Source: Corythucha ciliata (Eukaryota; Arthropoda; Insecta; Hemiptera; Tingidae). Taken from it: a stretch of 64,000 nucleotides of DNA. The position numbers were made by a program, and so were the translations under genes. Below the pieces are notes generated by a model. It did no database searches, was not told where the DNA came from, and saw nothing but the letters and a program-made list of their open reading frames with translations. The number at the start of each line of letters is the position of its first letter. Within the stretch, counting starts at the first letter, position 1. The stretch spans positions 31,042,198 to 31,106,197 of the forward strand of contig CM075937.1 in assembly GCA_038030265.1 (NCBI GenBank), given 5' to 3'. Below are positions 21,501 through 33,400 of this stretch, piece after piece.

Positions 21501-21653
21501 GCTATAATTGAAAATAAAAAAAATAACTAAATCGCAGATGAAATTGAAAAAACAAAAATCCGTTGCTTCTAAAAGCTTCATGGCTCAAACTGAAAAACAG
21601 CGCTTTTACTCTTCAGTTTCAGTTGGTTCCAACTCAACTGCTGGTTTCAAAAA

Positions 21654-21950
21654 CAGGCGTGTAGCCGGTGGGGGGGGGGTCCACCGGGTCCGGATCCTCC
21701 CCCCCGAAATTTCAGATTTATTTCCCACGTTCTGAAGAAGACTTTTTATTTTCAATTTCTCCGCTCACGCATTGGAATAATATCGCACAATAATGATAAT
21801 AGTAATGATAATAATAATATATAGTTAAAATTTAAAAACTGAAAAGAGTAGGCATAGAGTGGAAATACCCCTCCCCCCGCCGCCGAACCGGACCTACATC
21901 GGACCTCCCCCCCCCCCTAAAATAAACCCTGGATCCTGGTTACGCGCCTG
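21654..21950. mobile_element. hAT MITE with 8-bp target duplication
   Basis: A 297-bp element with ends CAGGCGTGTAGCCGG and CCTGGTTACGCGCCTG, flanked on both sides by the identical octamer TTCAAAAA (21646-21653 and 21951-21958). An 8-bp duplication plus CAGGCG-type ends is diagnostic of the hAT superfamily. The interior is G/C-homopolymer-rich near both ends and AT-rich (ATAATAATA) in the middle. No coding capacity. Confidence 0.9.
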
Positions 21951-22149
21951 TTCAAAAACCATGTGATTTCAATTTATGAATGCCAAAACCTGAATTTCAC
22001 TTTTAAAACACATTTTCAGTTGTCAACCCAAACGCTGAAGATGGCGAGCAACCGAAACCGGTCCGTTTTTGACGGACTTTGACGAGGGAAGATAGACAGG
22101 CTGTACGGCTCCTACGGCTACAGCTTTATGCATGCTTTGATGAATTAAA

Positions 22150-22560
22150 AATTAGGAGAAAGGCTAATTTTCAGCCTAAATTGAGAAAAAAGCTAATTCG
22201 CTGCTAAAAGTGAAAAAAATCGCCAAGGTGAAATTAAAATTGCGGAAAACTCCAATTCGTGGCTAAAATTGAGAAAATTCGCTAACTCACGTGTTAGAAA
22301 CGCTACTACGCTTCTAAAATTAAGAAAAAGCGCTAATTCGCGGTCAAAATTGTGAAAATTTTCAATTTGCATAAAAAATGGAAAATACGCCAATTCATAG
22401 CTTCTAAAGGCAATTTTGAGGTTAAAATTGAGGAAAAGCGCCAATTTATAGTTATTTTGGTAAAACCACCGCTGATATGCGGCTGAAAAAAAATTGCTAA
22501 TTCATAGCGCATGGTAAACAAAACAATGCAATTATTCATTTTCAGCTCAAACTGAGAACT
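22150..22560 (-). repeat. Family A repeat array, reverse orientation
   Basis: Phrases GCTAAAATTGAGAAAATTCGC, AAGCGCTAATTCGCGG and the like recur every 30-40 bp. Open frames in this stretch are repeat by-products. Confidence 0.65.
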
Positions 22561-22599
22561 GTGCTAATTCTCCGCTAAATATATATATACACAAAATTG

Positions 22600-24810
22600 T
22601 TCATTTGATGCTAAAATGGATAAATCTCACCGGGGGGGGGGGGGATCCTGATGGAGATTTCCGCCCCGGGTCCTAATATGTAGGTCCGCAAGTGTGTTGA
22701 AGGCATTTTATTAACGATGAAGTTCCCTTTTTGTGTTTATTTTTCTTCGTGATCAGTCATCGGAATTAATTAGAGCAAACTTCTTGGCACACCCCAATAA
22801 TTTCGACTTGAAAGTCACCGGGGACTGTCTTGATAAATTAATTTCATGTATGTAATGAATGTAATGTAATGAAAGAATTTTTGGAGTAAGTAGTGTGGCA
22901 AGCGAATAAATCAAGGTTTCGAGATAAATAGGAATTGCTGGTGGTCAGGTTTTGAAGGAGTGAAGAGAGGGTAAATAAATGTTTAATGAAAAGAAGAAAA
23001 AAATTAAAAAATAGAGGTTGTATCACGCAGGAAATTTCCCCACCAAAGCCAGTAGACATTTTATTTATAGCTTTTGCATTAAAATCTTGAAGTTCACAGT
23101 CTACTCGATCTTGAAGGCCAAGGCCGAATGGTTATGTGCGCGGGGGGGTAAAAACAAGGGAAAAATTAAAGTAATATTACACTAAAACGTTGGAAATTTA
23201 AGTAATTATTCATCAAGTCGCTTGAAAATAATTGACCGCGGGGAAGGGCATGCATAGAATCGTTTAAGATAAACTTTTTCGAATTAGAAAAAGGTTCATC
23301 GACAAAGACAAGAAGAGTCTGGTTCAGTACTCACGCAAGGTCAAGGTGGGCATTCCTTATCCTGCCCTCAATCCCAACCCTCCCTCAGTATTTTGTGCTC
23401 AAGTTACTCTCACTATGCACGCTAGACAAGGCTCACCTCTCAACGCCTAATAACTTATAAAATTATTGATCATATTCATATCCGTTTCTTAAAATCAATA
23501 ATTCATGTTTTAATTTATTATTAATTGTTAATTATCTCAAAGAGTCCTTTTCCAGGATATTCCTTGAATTTACACGAAAAGGCGATCCATTTAACTCCAC
23601 GAAACTCAGCATTTGGGTGTTCGTTCAATTTCTTAGGTACACCTCGATTCGAAGTGACCCTGAGCAAAACGCGTGATTTCCGGGATGATTTTGGTTGTGT
23701 TCAAGCCCTCGAAAAGATTAAGGAAAAAAAATATATTTTTTTATCGCTAAGCCGAGAACAAAGTAGGAGAAGGAGGTGCTATTACCCCACTCTAAACTGA
23801 CGAAAATAGCGTCGCTTTAAATACCAAATTTTTGAGGAAAGTTCATGGGCGTACGATTTGTACGCGGCTTGCAGTGAAAAGCACAGCCGAATTCCTTTTC
23901 GACTTCAAGGTTTAGTATAAAATGCGACCTTTAAGTTTTTTTCTGATTCTGTGGTAATTAAAAGAAATAGCTATAGCGTGATTTTACTTTTTTTTTTTTT
24001 TTGGTAAAAGAGAGAAGGTGGAGCTTCCTAAGAAATAAAAAATAAAAATTGAATGAAATGCACTAAAAAAGGAAATCACTTTCCTCGGGTTGATTCCGTT
24101 TTACTCTGGGTCAGTGAGGTTTGTAGTACGTTGTTTTGGATTGAAGGAACTGAAGTGGCTGTGGCAGGGGGGTAGACTGAAGATGAGAGTGAAGAAGCAT
24201 TTTAAGATCTGTCTGGCTCGAGGGGGTGATAGAGAGGGGTAAAAAAAAAACGTTGAGGACGACCTCCGAAGAAGACTAAGGAGCAGCGGTGGGCCTTCCC
24301 TCACGAGTCGGTGTGCGTTCTCCTCAAGAACTTAACCCGTTCATATACGTTGCATCCTCCCTCCTGTCCATACTATTTATCAACCTCTCCCAATCCCGCC
24401 CCGATACCTCATTTACTGCATTTCAGCATTGAGAACGCATCTTCAGCGTTGCCAGATGGGGCTATTTTCATCAATGAAAAATCTCAACCGTATTTCAATT
24501 GTGTCTCCCAAGACAAGGCCCACAAGGGGTCATGAAGGTCGAGGGAAGGATGAAGAGGGCTCGGGAACGAACATCTGAATTTTTGTCTTCAGCCCTCGAA
24601 GGGCATGTCGATTATAAGGCCCATTTTCACCATCAATATTGATCTCGTTTAAAGTTGATCGTGATTAGATGCCAATAGTGACCCACATGAATTCTGATAT
24701 AAGTGTTTACATTGTAATCGCGATTAGTTGTTGATCTTCGTTTAAGAAGTTGGTGAAACCGGGCCTAAACTGACAAAAGTTCGTTCAGGAGTTACGCTCA
24801 ACATTGTTTT
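22600..24810. other. Unclassified intergenic region
   Basis: About 2.2 kb with a G homopolymer near 22632-22644, a T homopolymer near 23989-24001 and a poly-A near 24241-24250. There is no recognisable gene, MITE or RNA. Frames of up to 91 codons are unconvincing. Confidence 0.35.
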
Positions 24811-24819
24811 TTTGTTACA

Positions 24820-25390
24820 TTTTTTAAATCTTTGAAAGTTAAAACCCAGAATTGGTATTCTGAAATGGTTAAACCCACAAAATAATGATTTTCAAGGGTG
24901 AGACATCCGCGAAGTTTTACAGAGATAAACTTGGTTTTTGAAGAATTCCCCACGAAATTATATCTTCGAATTATGAAAATCCGTGAAATTGGCTTTAAAG
25001 GAGCCACATACACAAAATAGGGTTCATGAAAGAGCCAAACATGGGAATTCGAAATTAGCTTATTTTAGCCAAACACCAGACATTTCCTTTTGAAATAGCC
25101 AAATCCTTGGAATTGGTTTGCTAAAGTTAACCAAACCCCAGAAATAATAGGTATTTAAAGAAGAGAAATCTGCCAAATGGCCGTTTTAAAGAGTCAAATT
25201 CTAGAAATTTGTTTTCGAATACCCCGCGAAATTTTATTTTTAAATTACAAGAACCTAGTTAAATGGGTTTTCGAACAAGCAAAAATCATGACATTGGCTT
25301 TTATAATTCGTTAGGCCAAACGCTCGAAATTTGTTAATTGATTGGGGCCGGACCCCTAAAATTGCTATTTCAAAGAGCCAAATTAGGTTC
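24820..25390 (-). repeat. Family B repeat array, reverse orientation
   Basis: Phrases GAAATTGGCTTTAAAGGAGCC, AAGAGTCAAATTC and GGTTTTCGAACAAGC recur every 30-40 bp. They are reverse complements of the family B unit. Confidence 0.6.
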
Positions 25391-25412
25391 TTTAAGGATT
25401 TCTCAGTAAGAA

Positions 25413-25445
25413 AGTTCGTACTATCATAAATCGATAGTACGAACT
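25413..25445. other. Perfect 13-bp stem hairpin
   Basis: AGTTCGTACTATC and GATAGTACGAACT flank a 7-nt loop (25426-25432). The inverted repeat is perfect and stands alone at the edge of a repeat array. Function unknown; it could be an end structure of a transposon. Confidence 0.5.
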
Positions 25446-25449
25446 AACC

Positions 25450-26374
25450 AGAAAATCTGAAGTCTGAATTTTCAATCTGATTCACCTGGCGAAAAAAAAA
25501 AGTTGGTTGCGTCTAGAAATATTTGTTTTGTCCTGTAAATGGGAATTGCACTCACACTCAGCTGCGAAACGGGTAATACAGCCCCAGCGAGCGACTATTT
25601 CGTCCCGGGAACGTGTCTCTCATGCAATAGTGATGACTCTAACTGTGCTTGCAGTCTGCCTTCGCAGTTCAAAGACCGGACATTTTCTACTTAAGCTAAT
25701 TGATCGTGCCCCGGTCAAGTTTGTGTAACGAAAAAAATATTTCCGTGTCCATCAGCTTTAGCAGCTTATTTGGAACACTCTTGACGGCTATACATCAGAG
25801 CCGAGCAGAATATAGTAATTTCATTGGCCAGACTACCAAAATGTCCCATACCCTGTTAAAGTGCGAAATTATGTTCGGTTTAATCTGCTATTAATCGCAA
25901 ACAATTCCTGCAGTTTCATGATCGAATCACATACAGCCCCCACACCGAATCCCATAAACGTACAAATAATTTTGACAGATTTGACGATCTTTTCGGCGGA
26001 TATCCTTAACGACCAAGCAACGCAAACGATGAGATCGTTCGTTGCGTTAAGGGGCGACACGCGATTCAAAGTCAGCCGATCTGTGTCTCCCAGATATCTC
26101 TCATCAGAAATCGGTAGGTTAGTGGGAGAAGACAGACCACATCTGACGTCTCTGACGGATTTTAACTCCCACCGATATCGTTCGGCCGATCACGGTTAAT
26201 CTGTCGTCGTTTCTTGCCTACTAACCTGCAAATCTTTCGGTCCGATTGTATCTCTCAGAAACACAAAATCTGCCACAGATATCTGCTCTTGCATGTCCAC
26301 CTAATCGCCTTATTTTTGAGTATTTGCCATTTTATTGACAAATAGTCAGTTTTGTAGATAGTGCCAGAAAAAGT
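25450..26374. other. Unclassified, locally CG-richer sequence
   Basis: Holds a small imperfect hairpin at about 26005-26052 (CCTTAACG...CGTTAAGG, with CAACGCAAACGAT facing ATCGTTCGTTGCG). Short inverted phrases such as GTAGGTTAGTGGGAG and CTACTAACCTGC also occur, suggesting a decayed DNA element. No gene. Confidence 0.35.
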
Positions 26375-26426
26375 TTTAGGGTGGGTTGTAACATAGGTGT
26401 ATTATTCAGAATGAATAATACACCAA
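26375..26426 (-). repeat. R1-type terminal hairpin fragment
   Basis: GGGTGGGTTGTAACAT followed by the hairpin GGTGTATTATTCAGAATG...AATACACC mirrors the start of repeat R1 at about 18712 and 59012. Only this tip is present here. Confidence 0.55.
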
Positions 26427-26559
26427 AAAGGTTCTCTTTCTCTTCTGATTCGAAACGGATATTGCCACCTTGTTGTTATTGCCTATAGTCCTACTTTAAC
26501 ACAATGTCGAAATATTATTCTCGAATTTTGCTGAGGAACGTTTTATTTTTTATGTATTG

Positions 26560-26690
26560 TTTTAGTAATAAATATCAAGATTTTCATTTTTTTGTGCAGT
26601 ACGGCGCGTTCTGTTGATACAATATGGACCAGTTTTGTGTTTCGAACCCCCCCCCCCCAGGCCCGATTCCTGTGTGCGCCACTGCTATAT
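26560..26690 (+). repeat. Solo right end of the 50063-type hAT-like element
   Basis: Closely matches 50640-50755: GTGCAG.ACGGCGCGTTCTGT, GATACAAT, GTGTTTCGAAC, a C homopolymer, and CCGATTCCTGTG.GCGCCACTG at the tip. The left part of the element is absent. Confidence 0.6.
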
Positions 26691-26909
26691 AACCATGAGC
26701 TGGCGTGAAAATACTACCAAAGGCGGTATACATCACTGGCGTTATAATTATAAGTAAAACATTATTTATGATAGAGCGTCCTTTACTTTGAACGCTAGCT
26801 CATGGTTGAATAAAATAATGTGCTATGGGGAAGATGGGTGGAAATTGAAATGAACTGGCCCGGTGCAGAATTTCATGCAAATAGAAAACGCTATTAGTTT
26901 TAGTGTCAG

Positions 26910-27350
26910 AATAGGTGTTTCTGAAATGGATGTCAATATTTGGGCTGGTGATTCTGCGTCACAAATGCGTCAAAAAAAGTCATATTGACCCTAGTCCGAT
27001 TCCTAATAGTTTCCGAGATATTCACGAATTTAGTAGTTTTCAAAATGACCTTGTTTTCTTGAAGAAAATCATCCGTACCTTAGCAACCAGATGAGCCACG
27101 TCAAATCTGATGACACCGTTGGAAAGGCCAGACTTTTTTCGACGCCGTTCAGTGTTATTTGCTTCAATGTCGCCCACTCCTGCTGATAAAATCAGAGTCA
27201 AACTTTAAATTGCTTTTAATGTTACCAATGCTGACTTGGTTTTGAAGTCAATTTTCTCAGCAACAAGTGGTTTCCAAGATGACCTTTTTCAGAAAAGTTG
27301 GCGCATGGTGTCAGCATCATTATGGTATTTTGACAGGTCTGAATGACGAT
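26910..27350 (+). repeat. Diverged relative of the 46034 mariner-type end
   Basis: Shares order and wording with 46045-46440: AAATGGATGTCAATATT, CAAATGCGTCAAAA, AGTCCGATTCCTAATAGT, TTCCGAGATATT, AGCAACCAGA, CCGTTGGAAAGG, then GTTGGCGCA. It is a single, non-palindromic, older copy without a visible transposase. Confidence 0.65.
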
Positions 27351-27439
27351 CCCCCCCTTACCATTACGCCAACACCATCGTATTACTTCATTCTATTGAT
27401 TCCAAAATTAGTAACATTCAGGGATGATGTTTTAAGACG

Positions 27440-27530
27440 TATTGGTCCTGTCAAATTAGACTTTTACCCTACAGAAGGACCAGAATTCCTTTTTTATTTT
27501 TTCTTATTTTGTATGGGGATCTAAATTACC
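27440..27530 (+). repeat. Short dispersed repeat, also at 45085-45130
   Basis: GTCCTGTCAAATTAGACTTT and the following AT-rich block resemble the reverse complement of about 45085-45130. Non-coding. Confidence 0.4.
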
Positions 27531-27884
27531 GGTTAACGACGCTAGGGAGTCCCACGACATTAAAACAACAAGTTTAACGCATAAATTATCGTTTTATGGA
27601 GGCAAAATGGTTAGTTTTTTTATATAAAATCTAGAATAGAGGGATTCGAAATTTTAAACCGAGGCTGAGGGGCTTGAAAAAGTTGGGTAGGCCCCAAAAT
27701 CCGATAAATCTGAATTTGTAGTATGTTGTCGCAGGGGAGGTATCTCTAGTGAAATCCAAGTTTGCAGCTTCAAAACCCCTGTGCTGACTTCAGCGTGCTC
27801 GAAAAACCTCGAAATTTTCGGACTTGTTTAGGATTTTGGCTTATATCTCCCTGAAAATGCATCCTACGAAAAGAGTCACTATTA

Positions 27885-28445
27885 TCCTTATGAAAGTAGA
27901 CCAAATGTGCTAAATTTTGAGCCCATGTGGAGCTCTATAGCTCGAGTAGTTCACCAGTTATCGTGAAAAAACGAAAATAAGACAAATCATTTTTTTCAAT
28001 TTTAAGAGCCCTACTATTACACACACACACACCCACACAATAAATTGAAGCTCATCAAATTTACTACATTTCCTCTCTTAGGACTTCTTCGTAGGATCAC
28101 TTCTTTAGCCGGTACATCACGCGAGATGGTTAAAACTTAAAATTCGCACTTTTGGGCAAAATTACCTATTTTGAAGGAGTGTACATTGGGATCAATTGGA
28201 CTTACAGAGCTCCACTTTTGCTCAAAATTAAGCAAATTTTGTCCACTCTAAAAAGTATGATGTTGCCTTTTTTTATAGAAAGCCCTTTCCCCAAAAGTGC
28301 GAATTTGAACTTGGACTCTAAAAATTGATTGAAAAAAAAAAAAAAAAAGATTTGTTTTATTTTCGTTTTTTCAATATATCTGGTGAACTACTAGAGCTGT
28401 AGAGCTCCGCATATGGGCTCAAAATTTAACACATTTTGGAATTTA
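27885..28445. mobile_element. Inverted-repeat element, about 560 bp
   Basis: The left arm (AAATGTGCTAAATTTTGAGC, GGAGCTCTATAGCTCGAGTAG, GAAAAAACGAAAATAAGAC) is mirrored at 28320-28445. Inner inverted phrases AATTCGCACTTTTGGG (28141) and CCCCAAAAGTGCGAATT (28291) also pair. The left arm ends in an AC dinucleotide run at 28020-28040, and a poly-A lies at 28328-28350. There is no coding frame. Confidence 0.65.
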
Positions 28446-29090
28446 AATAACGCTGCGGTGAGCGTTTTCGCTGCTATAGGAAAATCCGGTTTAAAACGTT
28501 GAAGAGCGCTAAATTTCCTTTAGAATTCAAACAACCTTCTACACAATTACAGAGTTAATGACATTTTGGGATGTTGATTCAGGATGTATAACGATGTTGC
28601 ACGAGTTTTCCATCTAAATTTCATGGTGGAAACATCGTGGAGGGGTATCTACCCTGCAAAAAGTTAAGGTGCATTTGATTTTCATCGAAAACAGGACGGA
28701 CATATTCATCGGTTTAATACAAGGTTCAAGGTACAGCCCTTTACATTAATGATACATTTCTCAACATGAAACACTTCTGCACGATCTCATACATGAAGAC
28801 TCACTTTATGAAAAGGTGAGGCTACGAAATTGGCGTTGCAGAAGAGGGGGTAGCCTTGTATATGAGAGAATCGAAAAATAAGCTTGTCAACCACCGCTTG
28901 TCCTGAGGGAATCATCGTGATATTCTCTCAATCTTTCTTAAAAATCAACTTTTCTGAAATCCTGGGGGGGAAGGGTAGTTACCCCCATTACCCTCCCTGT
29001 GGATCCGCCCCTGGACCACAGCATCTGATTGATACAGCAATGAGAGCCTGGCAAGTTAGTCCCAATCTAGATTCCCCGATCTAGAGGTCT
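28446..29090. other. Unclassified sequence with a hAT-like tip
   Basis: Near 28993-29016 the phrase CCCTGTGGATCCGCCCCTG is the reverse of a CAGGGGCGGATCC-type terminal repeat. No partner end was found. The rest is unclassified. Confidence 0.35.
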
Positions 29091-29092
29091 AA

Positions 29093-29290
29093 ATATTTAA
29101 AGAAATCAACAAAAAACTTTTACTACGGGCACTATGGTTGCGTATAGATGCTACATAGTGAACATTTGTTCTAAAATTATTCCCGGTGCGTTATTTTTCG
29201 TAGAAGTGGTAAAGGGGAAGCTCATTTCACTTAATTCGGGGGCGGGCGAGAGTCCACCACTAAATGGACAGACCCTGGCGTCACCGATGA
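29093..29290 (+). repeat. Dispersed repeat, also at 35395-35590
   Basis: Direct match to 35395-35590: AACAAAAAACTTTTACTACG, GGGCACTATGGTT, GTATAGA.GCTACA, GGGGAAGCTCATT, GGGCGGGCGAGAGTCCA, CTAAATGGACA. In the second location it lies inside a MITE. Confidence 0.7.
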
Positions 29291-29329
29291 AAATTCTACA
29301 ACTTTGCTCTCCTTAGAATCGAACTACTT

Positions 29330-29982
29330 TGGCGGTTAAAAAGAGCGGGTAAGGTACTTGCCGCCCTCCTTGACGTTTGGAGCTGTTGTGGTCTCGTTCG
29401 TAGGAGGTGACGAAAGTGGCGCGCTTGTCTAGACAACAAGCATACATATATCGATTCCCCACGTTTTCCACGAAACACTCCCCTTCCCTGTCATACTATC
29501 CACGTTCCTGCGGGCGTCGGTGTTGCGTTTTTTCCCTCTCGCAATGCCCACCCTTGTTGTCAGTGATGGATAAAGTTGAGATTGTAGAGAGGGGTGCCGG
29601 TACTGTGTGAAGGAATCGGGAGACGTCGACGTCGTGCATTCTGTGTCGTGTGGGGCAGTAGTTGATGGGCGGTATTGTCCGGGGGGGGGGATTCTTTCTC
29701 GCGACAGGCGCAGTGCATTGGAAGCGCTAGTATTCACAATTCTCTCTCGGGGTGTACCCAGTGGTGTGGTTTTCAGGATGGACGATAGTGCGGGAAAAGG
29801 GGGGGTGCTCTGCGCGTTTCAGTCCGCGATCATGCCTCAGACGAGGAGAACCTTTGGATTTTAAAATCGTTCCGTGCGTTTTTTAACTCCCGGGGGGGCT
29901 TTATATATTTTTTTTTTGGTTCTGTCTCACGTCAAATTCTCGCCGTCCACCTCCGGGTTGTTATCACTTCAATAATTTCTAC
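29330..29982 (+). promoter_or_regulatory. CpG-rich stretch, candidate promoter / untranslated first exon
   Basis: This is one of the few stretches with dense CG dinucleotides (CGTCGACGTCG-type runs, GGGCGTCGG). It includes an initiator-like TTGTCAGTGATG near 29556 and ends at a good donor-like CTAC|GTGAGT (29982|29983). The zinc-finger gene at 59794 needs an upstream untranslated exon because its first coding exon follows an AG acceptor; this stretch is a candidate, 30 kb upstream on the same strand. The link is inference only. Confidence 0.25.
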
Positions 29983-29999
29983 GTGAGTGGTTCTTTCTT

Positions 30000-31440
30000 A
30001 CCAATTTCTTTCATGTTTTTCGTTTGTTATGTTTGTTTACCTCCTAGTGCTGCGCCCTGCCCATCCCTCTCCCGCAATATTATCAACGTAGTGAACGGGG
30101 GAAGAAATATCAGGGACAGCAGTAATGACACCCGAGTTTGTGCCGAATATGTTATTTCGAATTGAATATTCCCGTAAATTTTGGAGCAACATTTCGTATT
30201 TGTCGGTGATTTAGTGATGGATTTTGCTTATTCCCGATGAGTTGCGCGTGACAACAAATGAGAGAAAACCCGTCTGCGAATGTGAAAAATAAAATATCGC
30301 CCCACTCATTTACCAGTATGGGAGGGTTCAACCAAGTTACGTCACGTTTCCTCTGCAGTCCTAATAAAAAGTGCCTAAATTGTATAAAATTAATCCGTCG
30401 GTGCTATGACTGACCTAATTAACACTTTTTTGTCTCTTGGAAGGGTGTCTGCCCCCCCCCCCCGTAAGGAATTGTTCAAAGGGGGCGGGGAGGGTTCCTG
30501 CGCTACCAACGAGGCCGATATTACTCCCTGCCAATCGCTTGTGGCGCCTGGTAGTAATAGCGAAAAAGAAAAAAAAAGTTCTTAGGGTCTGAACGTTTGA
30601 AAAAAAAAAAAAAGTTTCGCTTTCAGTTCATTCATATTATGCCTCAGAACTCCCAGAAGCGTTTAGTTAGGAGTACGGCCCCCTTGATGCCTCCTTGAGC
30701 TGTTTTAAACTCGGGAATTGAATTACCGGCAGGGAGACGAGAATCCCTCGCTATGCTCACATTAATTGGAGGACCTCAGAAGTTTATTTATAATCTTGTG
30801 CCTTTTTAATATTTTGTGCATTTAGAAAACGAAAACAATCGGTTTTGCTGATTGGAAGATGTTTCCCTCTCCGCGATTAATTAACATTTTTGATAAATTC
30901 AATATTAAGACTTATTGGATGCTGCTTGGGAGCACTATTTCTTCATTCCGAAGCTCACCGTGATACTTGGTAACTTTTGGTTTCCAGCACAATAAATTCA
31001 TTTTAAAAAATTTTTGGCGTATAGTCATTAATTCTTAAACCAGAAGACCAAGCTCGGACAATGAGCTCATCGGTAATCTATTCAGCTTGTGTTGAAGTCG
31101 TCGTATACCCCTAAAACTAGAAAAAACGCTCATTTTTTTGTTCTTACTTAAGTATTTAGCCCTTAGAATTGTCACATTCTACTATCAATATTTAGCCCAA
31201 CAAGTAGATTTTTTAAGCCGTTCACAAATGCGTAAGCTTCGCTATCACATTGCTGTTTTTATGATAGAAACCTGTTCTATTAAATTAGTAGCGGCCTAGT
31301 GATTACTTTGAATTATTTTACACTTGGTTTAAGTGCATTCTGAAGTGTTTTAAATTCTATGTGTTGAAGATTCAAATAGTTCTCCGAGACGAAAGTTGAG
31401 TGTGTAGTGTAGTGGCTGAACCAAAGGTTTGGTGATTGGT
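30000..31440. other. Unclassified intergenic region
   Basis: Contains a C homopolymer near 30452-30463 and poly-A tracts near 30563-30613. No gene or recognisable element is seen. Confidence 0.35.
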
Positions 31441-31447
31441 CTTGCAA

Positions 31448-31841
31448 GGCGGGGTTTCAGCCAGGTTTCCTCGACCCCTTCCCAGTCATCCCTCACTTAA
31501 AATTCGCACATAAATTTTGGCTCTATTTCTGCACCAATATTCGATTTCAAAGTCTAATTTTAATCTTCAGGAAGTTCTACAGTGACCTTAGATCTGGCTT
31601 GTTCAAATGTTATCCCTGACATAACCTCAAAGCACTTAAGTATTCGAATGTGTTTTAAGGTAATTTCATGGATGAAATTTGGAAAAGCAAGATCTAACGT
31701 CACTGTAGAACTTCCTGTAGATTAAAATTAGACTTTGAAATCGAATATTGATGCAGAAATGGAGCCAAAATTTATGTGCGAAGTTTAGGCGAGGTGCGAC
31801 TGGGAAGGAGTCGAGGAAACCCGCCTGAAACCCCCCCCCCC
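31448..31841. mobile_element. Foldback MITE of the TTAA family
   Basis: Closely related to 14334-14711: GGCGGGGTTTCAGCCAGG at the left, CCCGCCTGAAACCCC at the right, with CTGCACCAATATTCGA and the ATCTTCAGGAAGTTCTAC arm. The right flank is TTAA (31842-31845) but the left flank reads GCAA, so one duplication is mutated or the left end is altered. Confidence 0.8.
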
Positions 31842-32166
31842 TTAACACTTTTGACGTAGGGGCTTGTCCGTTTACCCCATACCGCTTGGTTTCCGATTGA
31901 GTGGAGTACAATTTAAATTATTGGTTGCCCTTGGAAAATTTAATTCAAAACAGAGTCTAGTACGAATAGCCAGAAACACTCACCGATCGATGGTCCATTT
32001 TGGATTCCCAAGACACTTTTTTTTTCCCTTTGCTTTTTTTTTTGTTTCTGTGACGTTTCGTTTAGGGTCACTGGTCTTTAGGATTTGCTGCAAATAGTTC
32101 CTAGTAGCTTATTTGTGTTATAGTTGACGGTCATGGAAGCGAGTCATCATCAGTTTTTGGGGCTAA

Positions 32167-32353
32167 AGCGGCCCGTACACTTACAATAAATATTGCGCAA
32201 ACTAGAGGTTGTACAATAAAATTGAACGTTTGTGGGTTGTATTGATGGGTTGCACAATATAATGAACAACCCATTTTTTTAACTGTAAACATCTGGAAAC
32301 GAAATATTGTACAAATTTATTGCGCAGTAATTATTGTACGTCTATGGACCCCT
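32167..32353. mobile_element. 187-bp MITE, Harbinger-type, TAA duplication
   Basis: Ends AGCGGCCCGTACACTTACAA and, inverted, AGGGGTCCATAGACGTACAA. The element is flanked by TAA on both sides (32164-32166 and 32354-32356). Three-base TWA duplications fit the PIF/Harbinger superfamily. No coding sequence. Confidence 0.7.
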
Positions 32354-32359
32354 TAATAT

Positions 32360-33400
32360 GTTTGCAGTTGCAGAGAAATCAAATTCTTATTCTCATCAAA
32401 TTACTGCGTTTTGTGCATTTCATCCCCCCTCCCCCACTTTGTGAAAGACAATGCCCCTGTAAAGATAACGTCTTGTCATTTCACGCCACGGCCTTGCATT
32501 ATCATGGTAAGACGCCAAAATTTGATGTCATCAGACCAAATCTGCGAGCCAACCTTGTATAATAGTTGCCTGCGGTCGGTGAAAGTTGATAAAAAGTGTC
32601 TAGGTTGTTGAGTTAAAGGGTTAATTGTAAATATTCAAAGGGCTGCTCAACGCGATCCAATAACGCAAGCGGTTACCAGTGAAATGATGCTATAAAACTT
32701 CTAATGCTAGTAGATGTTCTACAGGAGCCCTATAATGAACTGTCAGAACCCCCAGCGCTATTTTTTTTTACGCCAGCTCATTTTTGACCAGATGGATTGT
32801 CATGCCATCATTGGTGACACATTTCCGGCAGTTCATTGTAGCGCCCCAGGAAAGATGTTTTTTTCGTTAGTGGGTACACATTTAAAAGCCCGGCCAGACA
32901 CAAGTAGTATTCGTATTATTGGTACTTGGGGTTGCTCCGCTGGGTGTCGGTTTTTTACTCGAGTCAAAGAAAACAAAAATGCTCGTCAAGGAACGCTAAA
33001 AATCGTTGGCCACACTTTCGACAATTAACTTGACGAATATGTTTGTAGGTGTTTTTATTTTTCGGGGAAATGAGATGAGGGAGTAAAAAAAGGCGTGTTT
33101 CTTTGTTCTTGGTTTGTTCATTTCCTTGAGCCTTATGTCACCGTTGATCATTGCATTGCAACTCTAGAGAATAGAGTATCCTACCTCAATGCAGGGGCGG
33201 TTTTGGGCCTCCGTTATGGGGGTGGCGGTAAAATGTTTTTTCACCCTCCGCTCCCCCCGTACTCCATCACCATTTCGCAATTTCGCCTAATTTCTTATTG
33301 TAACATTGCAATTTGTATTGCGTCTATTGTGCGTGTATTGTGGCTGATATCTGCTCAAGAATCTGGGAGAATTTGATGTTAGCGATTTGATTAAAACTAG
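32360..33400. other. Unclassified intergenic region
   Basis: Near 33192 the phrase GCAGGGGCGGTTTTGGGCC resembles a hAT-type left end, without a partner. The open frame at 32714-33028 has no recognisable domain. Confidence 0.35.

Noticed and set aside
29983..30165. 60-codon frame with a signal-peptide-like start
   Set aside because: It begins with GTG, not ATG, and that GTG is part of a donor-like GTGAGT. No conservation or downstream exon is evident.
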